A DNA stretch of 64,000 bases. It comes from Candidatus Melainabacteria bacterium. Lineage in GTDB: Bacteria; Cyanobacteriota; Vampirovibrionia; Obscuribacterales; Obscuribacteraceae. This document shows, one piece after another, positions 1 through 8,514 of the stretch (position 1 is its first letter; every line of letters begins with the position of its first letter). The stretch covers positions 16,774 through 80,773 of the forward strand of contig PLXC01000162.1 in NCBI GenBank assembly GCA_003151275.1, given 5' to 3'. The notes beneath the pieces were generated by a model. That model saw nothing but the letters and a program-made list of their open reading frames with translations. It had not been told where the DNA came from and searched no databases. The translations under genes were made by a program, and so were the position numbers.

Positions 1-525
1 CGTGTTCACTGCAATTGGTGCGTTCAATCCTATCCTCACTCCCGGGCTGATTGTGCCAGCGTGATTGAAAATGTAGAAGGCCATGCTTCTTAGGATTTGT
101 GCAGGCCATTGCGCATCAACAGCTGTTTTGATCATCAGCTCGCAACCAAAAGCAGAAACTTCTTCAGGCTCTTTTTGTAACCAAGGAGTCGATAAACCAG
201 CTGTCACGTATGTCCAACAAGGGCGCAGCGGATCGGGTCCATAAGCCAGCACAGCCAGATGGTGTTCTTCTGAGTCCGGATCTCCAGGGTCAAAAGTATC
301 GGTGCTATTTAGTTTGTCTGACTTCGCTATCTTTTCAACAATTTCCGATTTTGGAGGACCATAGTGAGATGGCGTCACATAGGAGTAGTCCCCAAATAGC
401 TGTTTGTATAAGTCAGCACGGGCGTTCCATGAATTGATCAGCAGTCGTCTTTGCGATTGAGCCGATTCACGCTCGGCCGCTTCGTCGAATTCACTATCGC
501 TTTTGTCAAAGGTTTCTTCGCCCAA
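1..525 (-). CDS. SUFU (suppressor of fused) domain protein, partial
   Basis: An open frame runs off the left edge on the minus strand. Its translation contains GPDPLRPCWTYVTAGLS, then EVSAFGCELMIKT and WPAQILRSMAFYIFNHAG, ending with an SPGVRIGLNAPI-type segment. This order is characteristic of the bacterial SUFU-domain family, which is often met as an immunity-type module in polymorphic toxin systems; no toxin is visible here. The 3' end lies outside the window. The frame is the same as that of lepA, whose stop lies at 550-552. The most likely start is TTG at 525, preceded by GGAG (complement of 533-536) at seven bases. No ATG precedes the conserved part. Co-transcription with lepA is likely from the 24-base gap. 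Function in this cell is unknown. Confidence 0.7.
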   Translation of the reverse strand, partial: MGEETFDKSDSEFDEAAERESAQSQRRLLINSWNARADLYKQLFGDYSYVTPSHYGPPKSEIVEKIAKSDKLNSTDTFDPGDPDSEEHHLAVLAYGPDPLRPCWTYVTAGLSTPWLQKEPEEVSAFGCELMIKTAVDAQWPAQILRSMAFYIFNHAGTISPGVRIGLNAPIAVNT

Positions 526-549
526 CTGCCTGCTCCGCCAGATTTTTAC

Positions 550-2352
550 TCAGTCCTCAAGCTTCAACAATGCCATGAACGCCTCTTGCGGAATCTCAAC
601 CTTTCCAACAGACTTCATGCGCTTTTTGCCTTCTTTTTGCTTCTCTAACAGTTTTCGTTTACGGCTGATGTCACCGCCATAACACTTAGAAAGAACGTTC
701 TTGCGCACCGCCGATATAGTTTCTCGAGCCACGATCTTGCCACCAATTGCGGCTTGAATAGGCACCTCAAACATCTGTCTGGGAATCAATTTGCGCAATT
801 TCTCAGTCAATTGGCGTCCGCACGAATGGGCTCGCTCATAATGAACAATTGCTGAGAGGGCATCGCAGGGATCACCACCGATCAGGATATCTAGCTTGAC
901 TAGCCTCGATTCTCTATATTCATGGAAATGATAATCCAGACTGGCGTATCCTTTAGACCGTGATTTAAGTTGATCGAAAAAGTCAGTGATGATTTCGGCC
1001 AACGGCAATTCGTAATGGAGCATCGCGCGTCGACTGTCCACATACTTCATGTCGACGAAGACACCGCGCCGGCCTTGAGCCAATTCCATCAAAGGTCCGA
1101 CGAACTCATTGGGCACAAGAATACTTGCCGCAACGAAAGGCTCTTCGATTTTTTCACGATAAGTTGGCTCTGGTAGCTTGGCCGGATTTTCGACCATCAA
1201 AATCGTGCCATCTGTCTTTGTCACACGATAAACCACAGACGGTGCCGTCGTGATCAAGTTGAGATTGTATTCACGCTCCAATCTTTCTTGGATAATTTCC
1301 ATGTGCAGCAATCCAAGAAAGCCGCAGCGGTAGCCAAAACCCAAAGCGTCAGACGTTTCTGGTTCATAGAATAAGGACGCATCGTTCAGTTTCAACTTTT
1401 CCAGAGCATCACGGAGTTCAGGATAATTCTCGTTGTTGACCGGATAAATGCCGGCATAAACCATTGGTTTAGCAGGGCGATAGCCAGGCAGAGCCTCCTC
1501 GGCTGGCCGGTCGTGATTTGTGATCGTGTCGCCCACGAGAGTAGCGACGTCTTTAATTGAAGCAGCGAGATAACCCACTTCACCAGGACCCAATCGATCA
1601 ACTTTCACTTGTTGGGGACGGAGAATACCAAGCTCAAGTACTTCAAACGACTTCTGATTAGCCATGAATTTGATTCGATCGCCAACTTTGATCTCTCCGT
1701 CTTTGACACGGAAGTAAACAATGATGCCTCGATAACTTTCAAAATAACTGTCGAAGATCAAGGCTCTAAGCGGTTTGTCAATTGTGTCGGCCGGATGCGG
1801 CACATATTTCACGATTGCTTCAAGCACGTCCTCGATGCCGATGTTATTCTTGGCACTGGCCAAAACAGCGTTAGTGGCGTCCAATCCGATTACTTCTTCA
1901 ATTTCCTGGCGAATCCGCTCGGGGTCTGCGCTGGGTAAGTCAATTTTGTTTATGACCGGTACGATTTCTAAATTGTTCTCGACCGCCAGGTGAACATTGG
2001 CTAGTGTCTGAGCTTCAACACCTTGCGTCGCATCGACAACGAGGAGTGCGCCCTCACAAGCAGCCAAGCTCCGCGACACTTCATAGCCGAAGTCAACGTG
2101 TCCTGGCGTGTCAATCAAATTGAGGATGTAGACTTTGCCATCCCGAGCGGGATATTCCATGCGCGCCGGCTGGGCCTTAATCGTGATGCCACGCTCACGT
2201 TCGAGATCCATGGTGTCCAACACCTGTTCTTGCATCAAACGCTTAGCAATGGTTGCGGTATTCTCCAGCAACCGGTCAGCAAGCGTCGATTTACCGTGGT
2301 CTATATGGGCAATTATGGAAAAATTGCGGATCAGAGTTACGTCGATGGTCAC
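550..2352 (-). CDS. lepA: Elongation factor 4 (LepA), ribosomal back-translocase GTPase
   Basis: A 600-residue translational GTPase, the usual LepA length. EF4 binds the ribosome and acts on stalled or mistranslocated complexes. The G domain is at the N terminus: [14 protein letters not shown] (P loop, about residues 16-29), the RGITIKAQ switch I segment, [12 protein letters not shown] (G3) and NKIDLP (G4). The EF4-specific C-terminal domain is present, with [13 protein letters not shown] and a basic tail around [17 protein letters not shown]. The ATG at 2352 gives the canonical start shortly before [16 protein letters not shown]. The gene is followed on the same strand by a SUFU-domain gene. 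Upstream lies a 540-base region full of short repeats that separates it from the divergent methyltransferase gene. Confidence 0.97.
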   Translation of the reverse strand: MTIDVTLIRNFSIIAHIDHGKSTLADRLLENTATIAKRLMQEQVLDTMDLERERGITIKAQPARMEYPARDGKVYILNLIDTPGHVDFGYEVSRSLAACEGALLVVDATQGVEAQTLANVHLAVENNLEIVPVINKIDLPSADPERIRQEIEEVIGLDATNAVLASAKNNIGIEDVLEAIVKYVPHPADTIDKPLRALIFDSYFESYRGIIVYFRVKDGEIKVGDRIKFMANQKSFEVLELGILRPQQVKVDRLGPGEVGYLAASIKDVATLVGDTITNHDRPAEEALPGYRPAKPMVYAGIYPVNNENYPELRDALEKLKLNDASLFYEPETSDALGFGYRCGFLGLLHMEIIQERLEREYNLNLITTAPSVVYRVTKTDGTILMVENPAKLPEPTYREKIEEPFVAASILVPNEFVGPLMELAQGRRGVFVDMKYVDSRRAMLHYELPLAEIITDFFDQLKSRSKGYASLDYHFHEYRESRLVKLDILIGGDPCDALSAIVHYERAHSCGRQLTEKLRKLIPRQMFEVPIQAAIGGKIVARETISAVRKNVLSKCYGGDISRKRKLLEKQKEGKKRMKSVGKVEIPQEAFMALLKLED

Positions 2353-2462
2353 TGCGGAATGAACTGTCTCTTATCAATTGGATAACCAGCTGTTCGCGAA
2401 GATAGCTCGGTATCCGAGGATAGCCTGGGCACTAGAAGGTTTGACCTATTGAGCGCCTTGGC

Positions 2463-2694
2463 ACACTAGTGGGGTCTGTCCTAGGAGCGCCTATCCTAGG
2501 AGCGCCTATGCAGCAAGCTGCTCGGCTGCTGCAGCAAGCTGCTCGGCTGCTGCAGCAAGCTGCCCGACTCCGCAAGCTGCTCGGCTTATCCGAGGATCGC
2601 CTCATCGAGGAGCCCCTAATGCAGCAAAGCTGCCCGGCTGCTGAACACTAGTGGGGTCTATGCAGCGAAGCTGCCCGACTCCGCAAGCTGCTCG
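2463..2694. repeat. Low-complexity repeat block (GCAGCAAGCTGCTCGG family) in the lepA/HMT-MTHFR intergenic region
   Basis: The region 2353-2892 has no convincing gene and is dominated by repeats. A 21-base unit GCAGCAAGCTGCTCGGCTGC(T) occurs at 2510-2530 and 2531-2551, followed by diverged units at 2552-2571 and 2572-2587. AGGAGCGCCTAT is doubled near 2483-2510. The 15-mer ACACTAGTGGGGTCT flanks the block at 2463-2477 and 2645-2659. A further unit follows at 2662-2694. An inverted copy of the segment ATCCTAGGAG..CTGCTCGGCT lies at 36075-36108 with one mismatch over about 34 bases, so this is a dispersed family and not a local slippage product. One frame reads QQAARL repeatedly (see findings). 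Confidence 0.75.
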
Positions 2695-2892
2695 GACTAT
2701 ATTAGCAGGACAAGCGTGCAGATCGCCGAAGAGAAAGTTTGGAAACGTAACGATACTCATACTTGCACGAAAGGCAGGTAGTGACTGAAGTACGCGCGTT
2801 AGCACTGCAAATGCCGATTGGCAGGCACAAATGGCATGTTAAAATTGGCTGCCAGCCTGGATCGGACCACCGCTGCCTTAAAAGGATCTTTC

Positions 2893-4887
2893 ATGACACA
2901 CCCTTTTTTACAGGCGCTCAAAGAGCGACCACTTCTGGTTGACGGCGCCACAGGCACTCTCTTGTACTCAAGAGGCGCCTCTACCGAGGCTAGCTTCGAG
3001 CACCTTAACCTGACCAGACAAGACCTGGTTCAGCAGGCTCACATTGATTACATAAACGCTGGCGCGGATGTCATAGAAACTAATTCCTTTTCAGGTAACA
3101 GATTGCGACTGGCTAATTTCGGACTCGAAGAACAAGTCTGGAAGCTCAACGTATGGTCAGCCAAGGTGGCAAGGAACGCCCGTGAAGTAGCAGGTCAACC
3201 TGTCTTCGTGGCTGGATCGGTTGGCCCGACAGGAAAGTTGTTGAGTCCTCTTGGAGATACATCCGAAGAGGAAATTGCCAATGCCTACCAGGAGCAGATG
3301 GAAGCTCTGCTGGCTGGCGGTGTCGACCTCTTTATGATTGAGACGATGTCTTCTCTTGAGGAAACGGCGATTGCGGTGCGCATGGCCAGAAAAGTTTCGA
3401 AACTACCTGTGGTGGCGCAGCTGAGCTTTTCTGTGGAAGGTCACACGTTTCTTGGTGTCACTCCAGAAGACGCCGTTCGTTTATTAGTGGAATTAGGAGA
3501 TGACTTACCGGATGTGCTTGGTATCAATTGTGGTGCCGGTCCGGGCCCGGTTTTCGACAGCTTGATCCGATTGTCCGCGGCGGTGAGAGCCAAAGGCTAT
3601 AGCGAAGATCAAGTCTCATTTTCATGCTTGCCCAACGCCGGTCAACCAAGTTTGAGCGGTGGTCGTTATACTTTCATGAGTCGCCCGAGTTATTGCGCAT
3701 CTTACGTAGAACCAATGGTGCGCAGCGGAGCACGTCTGATTGGTGGATGCTGCGGGACAACGCCAGAGCATATAAAGGCGATGCGAGTGGCTCTGGACCG
3801 CTATATAGAGTCAGCGAAACAGTCCGCCTCATCCACATTGACAGACCTGCCGGCGATAGAAGTACCTCCAGCAGTATCAATCATTGCAAAGTCAAACAAA
3901 ACACATTCTTCTAAATCCTCCAATAAAGATGGCAAAGAAACGAAAGGAAAAGGCAATTTGCCTCAGTTGGCGGCACGCTTGAAAGAGGCTAAAGAGCAAA
4001 ATAACGGTGACTTCTATATCAGTGTTGAGTTGGATCCGCCAAAAGGCGCGGTGACAAAAAAACTTCTGCAAGCGGCTCAACTAATCTACGAAGCGGGCGC
4101 CGATGCCATCAACGTTGGTGACAGCCCCATGGCTCGCGTGCGCATGTCGTCTCTAGCTACGTGTCAGTTAATCAGTCAGAAAGTGGGTATCGACACAATC
4201 ATCCATTTCACCACTCGAGATCGAAATTTGATGGGCATACAAGCTGATTTGCTTGGCTGTCAGGCTCTCGGAATTAAGAACGTGATCGCTTTGACGGGCG
4301 ATCCGCCCGCGCTGGGAAATTATGTCCACGCCACTGCTGTCTATGACGTCGATTCAGTGGGATTGATTAAAATCATTTCCCAATTGAATCAAGGTCAAGA
4401 TATAGCGGGCAACTCAATTGGCTCACCAACTACGCTTTCAATTGCCTGCGCGCTCAATCCCACCCACGAAAATCGCCAGCAAGAGTTGGAGAGAATAAAG
4501 AAAAAGATTGATGCAGGTGCGCACTTCATCATGACTCAACCAATTTATCAAATGACCGACTTGACAGATTTTCTTGACGAATTCGGGCCTTTGCCAATTC
4601 CAATTCTGGTCGGAATCATGCCATTACACAGCTTCAAACACGCGGAATATCTGCATAACGAAGTACCCGGAATCAGCATCCCTCAGAACATCCGCGATGC
4701 CATGGAAAAGGCTGGGGATGACGGATCCCGTGTCGGTCTGGAATTAGCCGAAGAATTGCTCGAAGAAGTGCAGTCAATTTGCCAGGGCACTTACCTTGTG
4801 CCGTCGTTCGGCAGATACGAAGAGATGGCGACATTGGTTCGTCGTTTAAAAGCCAAATCCAAATTCAAAAGCGCCGCGCCGGCTTGA
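2893..4887 (+). CDS. Bifunctional homocysteine S-methyltransferase / 5,10-methylenetetrahydrofolate reductase
   Basis: A 664-residue fusion of the YitJ type. The N-terminal Hcy-binding methyltransferase domain (about residues 5-300) has the VDGATGTLLYSRG start, GINCGAGPGP and the zinc-ligand motif GGCCGTTPEH near residue 283. After a charged linker rich in Ser and Lys, the MetF-like TIM barrel (about 370-655) carries SVELDPPKG, ALTGDPPALG and FIMTQPIYQ. It would make 5-methyl-THF and may also methylate homocysteine from an unidentified methyl donor. I take the ATG at 2893 because AAAGGA lies six bases upstream and homology begins at once; an upstream in-frame ATG at 2818 would add 25 unrelated residues. 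A separate metH lies about 6 kb downstream. Confidence 0.93.
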   Translation: MTHPFLQALKERPLLVDGATGTLLYSRGASTEASFEHLNLTRQDLVQQAHIDYINAGADVIETNSFSGNRLRLANFGLEEQVWKLNVWSAKVARNAREVAGQPVFVAGSVGPTGKLLSPLGDTSEEEIANAYQEQMEALLAGGVDLFMIETMSSLEETAIAVRMARKVSKLPVVAQLSFSVEGHTFLGVTPEDAVRLLVELGDDLPDVLGINCGAGPGPVFDSLIRLSAAVRAKGYSEDQVSFSCLPNAGQPSLSGGRYTFMSRPSYCASYVEPMVRSGARLIGGCCGTTPEHIKAMRVALDRYIESAKQSASSTLTDLPAIEVPPAVSIIAKSNKTHSSKSSNKDGKETKGKGNLPQLAARLKEAKEQNNGDFYISVELDPPKGAVTKKLLQAAQLIYEAGADAINVGDSPMARVRMSSLATCQLISQKVGIDTIIHFTTRDRNLMGIQADLLGCQALGIKNVIALTGDPPALGNYVHATAVYDVDSVGLIKIISQLNQGQDIAGNSIGSPTTLSIACALNPTHENRQQELERIKKKIDAGAHFIMTQPIYQMTDLTDFLDEFGPLPIPILVGIMPLHSFKHAEYLHNEVPGISIPQNIRDAMEKAGDDGSRVGLELAEELLEEVQSICQGTYLVPSFGRYEEMATLVRRLKAKSKFKSAAPA

Positions 4888-4928
4888 GGCCGGCCGTGCT
4901 TCACTGACTGCACTTTCGCTACTGAATT

Positions 4929-5855
4929 CTACCAACTACCGTTGAACATGCTTGTCTTTCGATTCGCGGTTGCGTCACCGATATGTTGAGCACGAATCGC
5001 GCTCACGTGTTCGTCTAAGGTTTCGGCTAAGTAGGCTCGATTGGTTTTTCGCAAGAGGTGAGCATATTGCTCTTCTATATCAGCAACGCGCGGGTGCATG
5101 CGTCCATACGCTTTCTCACGAATAGCAAGCGCTCTTTTGAACAATGGTTCGGCAAGTGCGAATCTTTCTTGAACGAGATAAAGACGCGCAAGATTTTTTA
5201 GTTCGGTTGAAACGCTCGGATGATCCGAACCGCATGCCGCCTCCCGAATTTTCAGGGCATCAACCAAAACCGGCTCCATCTGCGGATACATGCGCAACCG
5301 GCAGTACAAGTCAGCTAAGCGAGTAAGAAGATCGGCGACTGAAGTGTGGTCAGCACCAACCATTTGTTTGAGCAGTTCGAGTTCAAGTTCAGTTTCTTTG
5401 ATAGCGTCGTCCAGTCCTTTGGTATTGTTGAAGGTTGGGCGGACTCGGTCGCTTGGTTGTTCAGGCATTGCACCAAATCTGGTACCGGAAATTGTTGGTT
5501 CAGACTTTGTTTTATTAGGATAATTCGTTTGAGGCGTTCTCAAGCTACAGTCAGCAGCTTTAGTAACGGGCTTTTCCGCAACAGCTTGTTTGCCCGTTCT
5601 CAAGTTACCCAAGTGCTCTAAAGTTTGTGTGGTTTTATCGATGTCGTTGTGATGAAAGCCAACGAGCTTCTCTTGGATTGCCAGTGCTCGCTGCAGCAAA
5701 AGTTCGGCTTGGTCAAGTCGACCGGCCTGCAAATACAATTCTGCAAGCTTGCAAGCGGTTGTAGCCACCTCAGCCGACGATTCGCCCAACGCCTGTTCTT
5801 GAATTATCAAAAACTTTTCCAGGTCAGGAATTGTGTCACATTTCATAGTCTGCAC
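4929..5855 (-). CDS. TPR protein (kinesin-light-chain type repeats)
   Basis: A 308-residue cytoplasmic protein without signal peptide. Two TPR blocks are visible. The N-terminal block (about residues 10-75) has LAELYLQAGRLDQAELLLQRALAIQ. The C-terminal block (about 155-290) has 42-residue units with LKIREAACGSDHPSVSTEL, LARLYLVQERFALAEPL and ALAIREKAYGRMHPRVA. The xAEPLxxRALAIxE and GxxHPxVA pattern is that of TPR_12 or kinesin-light-chain repeats, which mediate protein-protein contacts. A low-complexity linker separates the blocks. The 3' end converges on the HMT-MTHFR gene with a gap of 41 bases. The 5' side is the palindrome-repeat region. The partner is unknown. Confidence 0.85.
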   Translation of the reverse strand: MQTMKCDTIPDLEKFLIIQEQALGESSAEVATTACKLAELYLQAGRLDQAELLLQRALAIQEKLVGFHHNDIDKTTQTLEHLGNLRTGKQAVAEKPVTKAADCSLRTPQTNYPNKTKSEPTISGTRFGAMPEQPSDRVRPTFNNTKGLDDAIKETELELELLKQMVGADHTSVADLLTRLADLYCRLRMYPQMEPVLVDALKIREAACGSDHPSVSTELKNLARLYLVQERFALAEPLFKRALAIREKAYGRMHPRVADIEEQYAHLLRKTNRAYLAETLDEHVSAIRAQHIGDATANRKTSMFNGSW

Positions 5856-6263
5856 CGTATATCCATGGGCACCGAATCAAAGCATGGCAGTTGAGCGTTC
5901 TTAAAGAACACTAGTCACCAAAAGCTTCTTCGAGATCACTAAAATCTCGAGTAGCCCTTGCAAAGAACTGGTTGTGGGGGACAGTTCATGAGCTAATTTC
6001 CCGCGTCAGACGGAAATTAAGGCTCCTGGTAATGGACTGCATCTCGTTTTCAACGTGCAAAAGCGAAATCGCTGAGTGCACTTTCTTATTCTCACTCGTT
6101 TAGCGCGAATGGGGTACTGGTTTTTCTATATAACTTTGTATGGGAAAGGTATACTTTCCTGAAACTTATTTCTGGCAACGTCCCGGACATGAATTCCCAA
6201 AGCAGCGATGGGCAACCATTTGGCCCTTGTTCCAGACCACTAATTTCCGTCTTGCCCTTTCTC

Positions 6264-6446
6264 ACCGAGATATCGCTTGACACTTTTAAGGACGACCGCT
6301 TTTACTTGCTCAATCTCAGAGCGATATCGCTTTACACTATTAAGGACGAACCAGTTTCTTCCTGATTCAGATCTCACAGCGATATCGCTGGACATTATTA
6401 GGACGAAGCAGTTTCTTCCTGTTTCAGATCTCACAGCGATATCGCT
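6264..6446. repeat. Array of AGCGATATCGCT palindromic repeats (four units of about 57 bases)
   Basis: The gene-free stretch 5856-6529 holds a tandem array. The palindrome AGCGATATCGCT lies at 6320-6331, 6378-6389 and 6435-6446, with a diverged first copy (GAGATATCGCTT) at 6267-6278. The spacing is 53, 58 and 57 bases. Each copy is preceded by TCTCA(C/G) and followed by GAC or a variant, then by a related spacer such as AGGACGAAGCAGTTTCTTCC. The last two spacers are nearly identical. A related block lies at 28209-28342. The rest of the region has only small inverted repeats, for example TCGAGAT/ATCTCGA at 5930-5950. The array sits upstream of the TPR gene at 4929-5855. Confidence 0.85.
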
Positions 6447-6529
6447 GGACATTATAGGGACCAATTTCATAATTCACGCAAATAGCAGCAATAGCAAATG
6501 CAAGGCACCGGCTCCAAATCTTTCGTTAT

Positions 6530-7066
6530 TTATGGATTTTGCGCAATTCTGGCAGTTTCGGACATGCGTTTGATTTGCAGCAGGCGCGATTTCATATCTT
6601 TATGAGCTGCCATTTGTCCAATTTCCTTAGCAAAAGGAATCTTGCATCCGCTATCCAATTCGGAACTCAGTTCAAGAGTCACTGAATCTGCGCTGCCCGG
6701 CAATATGACATAACTTCCCGAGCCGGAAACGAACTTATCGGATTGAACCATTTTGTAGTCGATGCGTTGGTAAGGGACTTCTTTTTCTACCCACGTGCAA
6801 TGCACACTGCCTAACACGGGCACGCCTTGAAGCTGCTCATCGACAAGAGCGCTTGTGCCGTCGTACGAAATCAATTTGCGATGATAGAGAGACGATGTGC
6901 GATAACCCTGAATTGCTGCAAAAACAGCTTGCGGGCTAGCGTCAATTTTTAAGGTCTCGGTAACTACTTTGCTTTTCGCGATTGCCGGCGAAGCAAGAGC
7001 CAACACAACTAAGACTGTTAGAGCTGGTTTTAAAGCAATTACTTTCAACATCTTATAAAAGCTCAC
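6530..7066 (-). CDS. Secreted SRPBCC-like (polyketide cyclase/START fold) protein
   Basis: A 178-residue protein with a Sec signal peptide (basic MSFYKMLKVIALKP, then LTVLVVLALASPAIA with an AIA-K cleavage site near residue 30). The mature part begins VTETLKIDASPQAVFAAIQGYR, the opening of SRPBCC folds, followed by a DYKMVQSDKF strand and a C-terminal helix around GQMAAHKDMKSRLLQIKRM. Proteins of this fold bind hydrophobic ligands, but no ligand can be predicted. It is probably exported to the periplasm or envelope. It stands alone, divergent from ppk2. The family assignment rests on pattern alone. Confidence 0.7.
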   Translation of the reverse strand: MSFYKMLKVIALKPALTVLVVLALASPAIAKSKVVTETLKIDASPQAVFAAIQGYRTSSLYHRKLISYDGTSALVDEQLQGVPVLGSVHCTWVEKEVPYQRIDYKMVQSDKFVSGSGSYVILPGSADSVTLELSSELDSGCKIPFAKEIGQMAAHKDMKSRLLQIKRMSETARIAQNP

Positions 7067-7287
7067 GGAAGCGGACCCTGGCTTCTAGCCAAAGTCGTGG
7101 GATTAACGGCACAAAATTCCGCAGAATCAGAAGCGCCCTGGGGCACGCTCTTGATCTGTCTAACTACATTGTGCCCCTAGCAGCGGGGTTTATATCGCCC
7201 GGATCGAGAATTTTCCTTTTTTAAATTGAACGAAGTTTCAACGTGGCTTGCATGCTACATTTGCGCCTGTAAATCCGGAGCGATCAG

Positions 7288-8178
7288 ATGAAAATAGATG
7301 CAAAGAGTCTTGACGAAATGGTCGACAAATTCATCGTGCCTTGGGATAAAAAGATTTCTCTGAAGAAAGACTTTGTGACCGCGTTTAAGCTCCATAACGT
7401 AAGCAATGATGAGCTCAAAGAGGCACTCGAAGTGGGTAAAGCTCTGCTTGCCAAAGAGCAAGATAAGCTTTACGCGCAACGATCCCACGCCATGCTTGTG
7501 ATAGTGCAGGCGATGGACGCAGCTGGCAAAGACAGCACGATCAAACATGTGATGAGTGGGGTCAATCCGCAAGGGTGTCAGGTGCACAGCTTCAAAGCTC
7601 CGTCAAGTGAAGAGCTTGACCATGACTATCTCTGGCGATGCGCTAAGGTCGCACCGGAACGAGGTTGTATAGGCATTTTCAATCGTTCTTATTATGAAGA
7701 AGTGCTGATCACAAAAGTGCATCCAGAGTTTCTAGTCAAGCAAAACCTCCCGCCTCAGCTAAGAGACAAGGATGTCTACAACCGTCGCTATGAGGAGATT
7801 AATGCGTACGAGAAATATTTAGTCAACAATGGCATTTCAGTTTTAAAATTTTTCCTGAACGTTTCGAAAGAAGAGCAGAGGAAGCGGTTTCTAGAGCGAA
7901 TCGACTTGCAAGAAAAGAACTGGAAATTCTCGGTACAAGATGCATACGAACGCCAACGCTGGAATGACTATCAGGATGCGTACCAACAATGCCTTAGCAA
8001 TACCAGCACAAAATTTGCACCGTGGTACGTCATTCCTGCAGACTACAAGCCGTTGACGAGACTGTTAGTTGCCCACGTCATTTATCAGGCAATGAAGGAA
8101 ATGAAACTGAAATATCCCAGCGTCACTCCCGAAGGCAAAAAACAGTTGTTGGAAGCGAAAACACTCCTGGAAACATGA
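7288..8178 (+). CDS. Polyphosphate kinase 2 family protein (PPK2)
   Basis: A 296-residue PPK2-type phosphotransferase that moves phosphate between polyphosphate and nucleotides. Motifs are the P loop MDAAGKDSTIKH (about residues 76-87), GVNPQGCQVHSFKAPSSEEL, DYLWRCAKVAPERG and the Walker-B-like GIFNRSYYEEVLITKVHPE (about 129-147). An IDLQEKNWKFSVQDAYER lid segment and a WYVIPADYK segment follow, all typical of the family. Whether it favours AMP or NDP (class I, II or III) cannot be settled by eye. The ATG at 7288 is preceded by a purine-rich GGAG at about 7276. It is monocistronic, with divergent and unrelated neighbours. A PstS-like protein lies about 6 kb downstream. Confidence 0.93.
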   Translation: MKIDAKSLDEMVDKFIVPWDKKISLKKDFVTAFKLHNVSNDELKEALEVGKALLAKEQDKLYAQRSHAMLVIVQAMDAAGKDSTIKHVMSGVNPQGCQVHSFKAPSSEELDHDYLWRCAKVAPERGCIGIFNRSYYEEVLITKVHPEFLVKQNLPPQLRDKDVYNRRYEEINAYEKYLVNNGISVLKFFLNVSKEEQRKRFLERIDLQEKNWKFSVQDAYERQRWNDYQDAYQQCLSNTSTKFAPWYVIPADYKPLTRLLVAHVIYQAMKEMKLKYPSVTPEGKKQLLEAKTLLET

Positions 8179-8514
8179 CACTATTTTCCACCTGAACTGG
8201 AGCGCCAAAATTTCCAGATTGAATGGATTCTAACGAAACTGCATATATAGAACGAAAACAGCGATCGCCGAAAGCCTGACAGGCTCAGCTATACACGGAT
8301 TCGTGTATTTGGAAACCAGCATGAATATATGTGCTGCTGTATACCACACACCCACGCTGGTCCGGTACATTGAAATTAGTTCGGTTCTTAGTGGAAGGTA
8401 GTGTCCCTTTTAGACCGGTTTTTCAACCAGCCAGTCTTTGCTTGCGTTCAGCTCGAAGGAGCAGAACGGGACAAGGATCTGCTCTGTTGTTAGACCAAGG
8501 AAAGTTGGAGTCAC
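8179..8514. other. Intergenic region between ppk2 and the LRV gene
   Basis: These 336 bases show no convincing gene. The only structure I see is a small perfect inverted repeat AGCCTG-A-CAGGCT at 8273-8285, next to a single GCGATCGC octamer. It has no T-run and is not a clear terminator. The TTGGAG before the ATG at 8515 is the ribosome binding site of the next gene. Confidence 0.5.

Noticed and set aside
4877..4900. GCCGGC-TTGAG-GCCGGC inverted repeat after the HMT-MTHFR gene
   Set aside because: The stem is short, partly inside the coding sequence, and no T-run follows.
6092..6470. Minus-strand frames with repeated MSSDIAVRSE-like peptides in the palindrome array
   Set aside because: The peptides are produced by the palindromic DNA repeats; there is no consistent frame across units and no ribosome binding site.
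8263..8270. GCGATCGC, the cyanobacterial HIP1 octamer
   Set aside because: I see it only a couple of times in 64 kb, not the high density of HIP1-rich Cyanobacteria.
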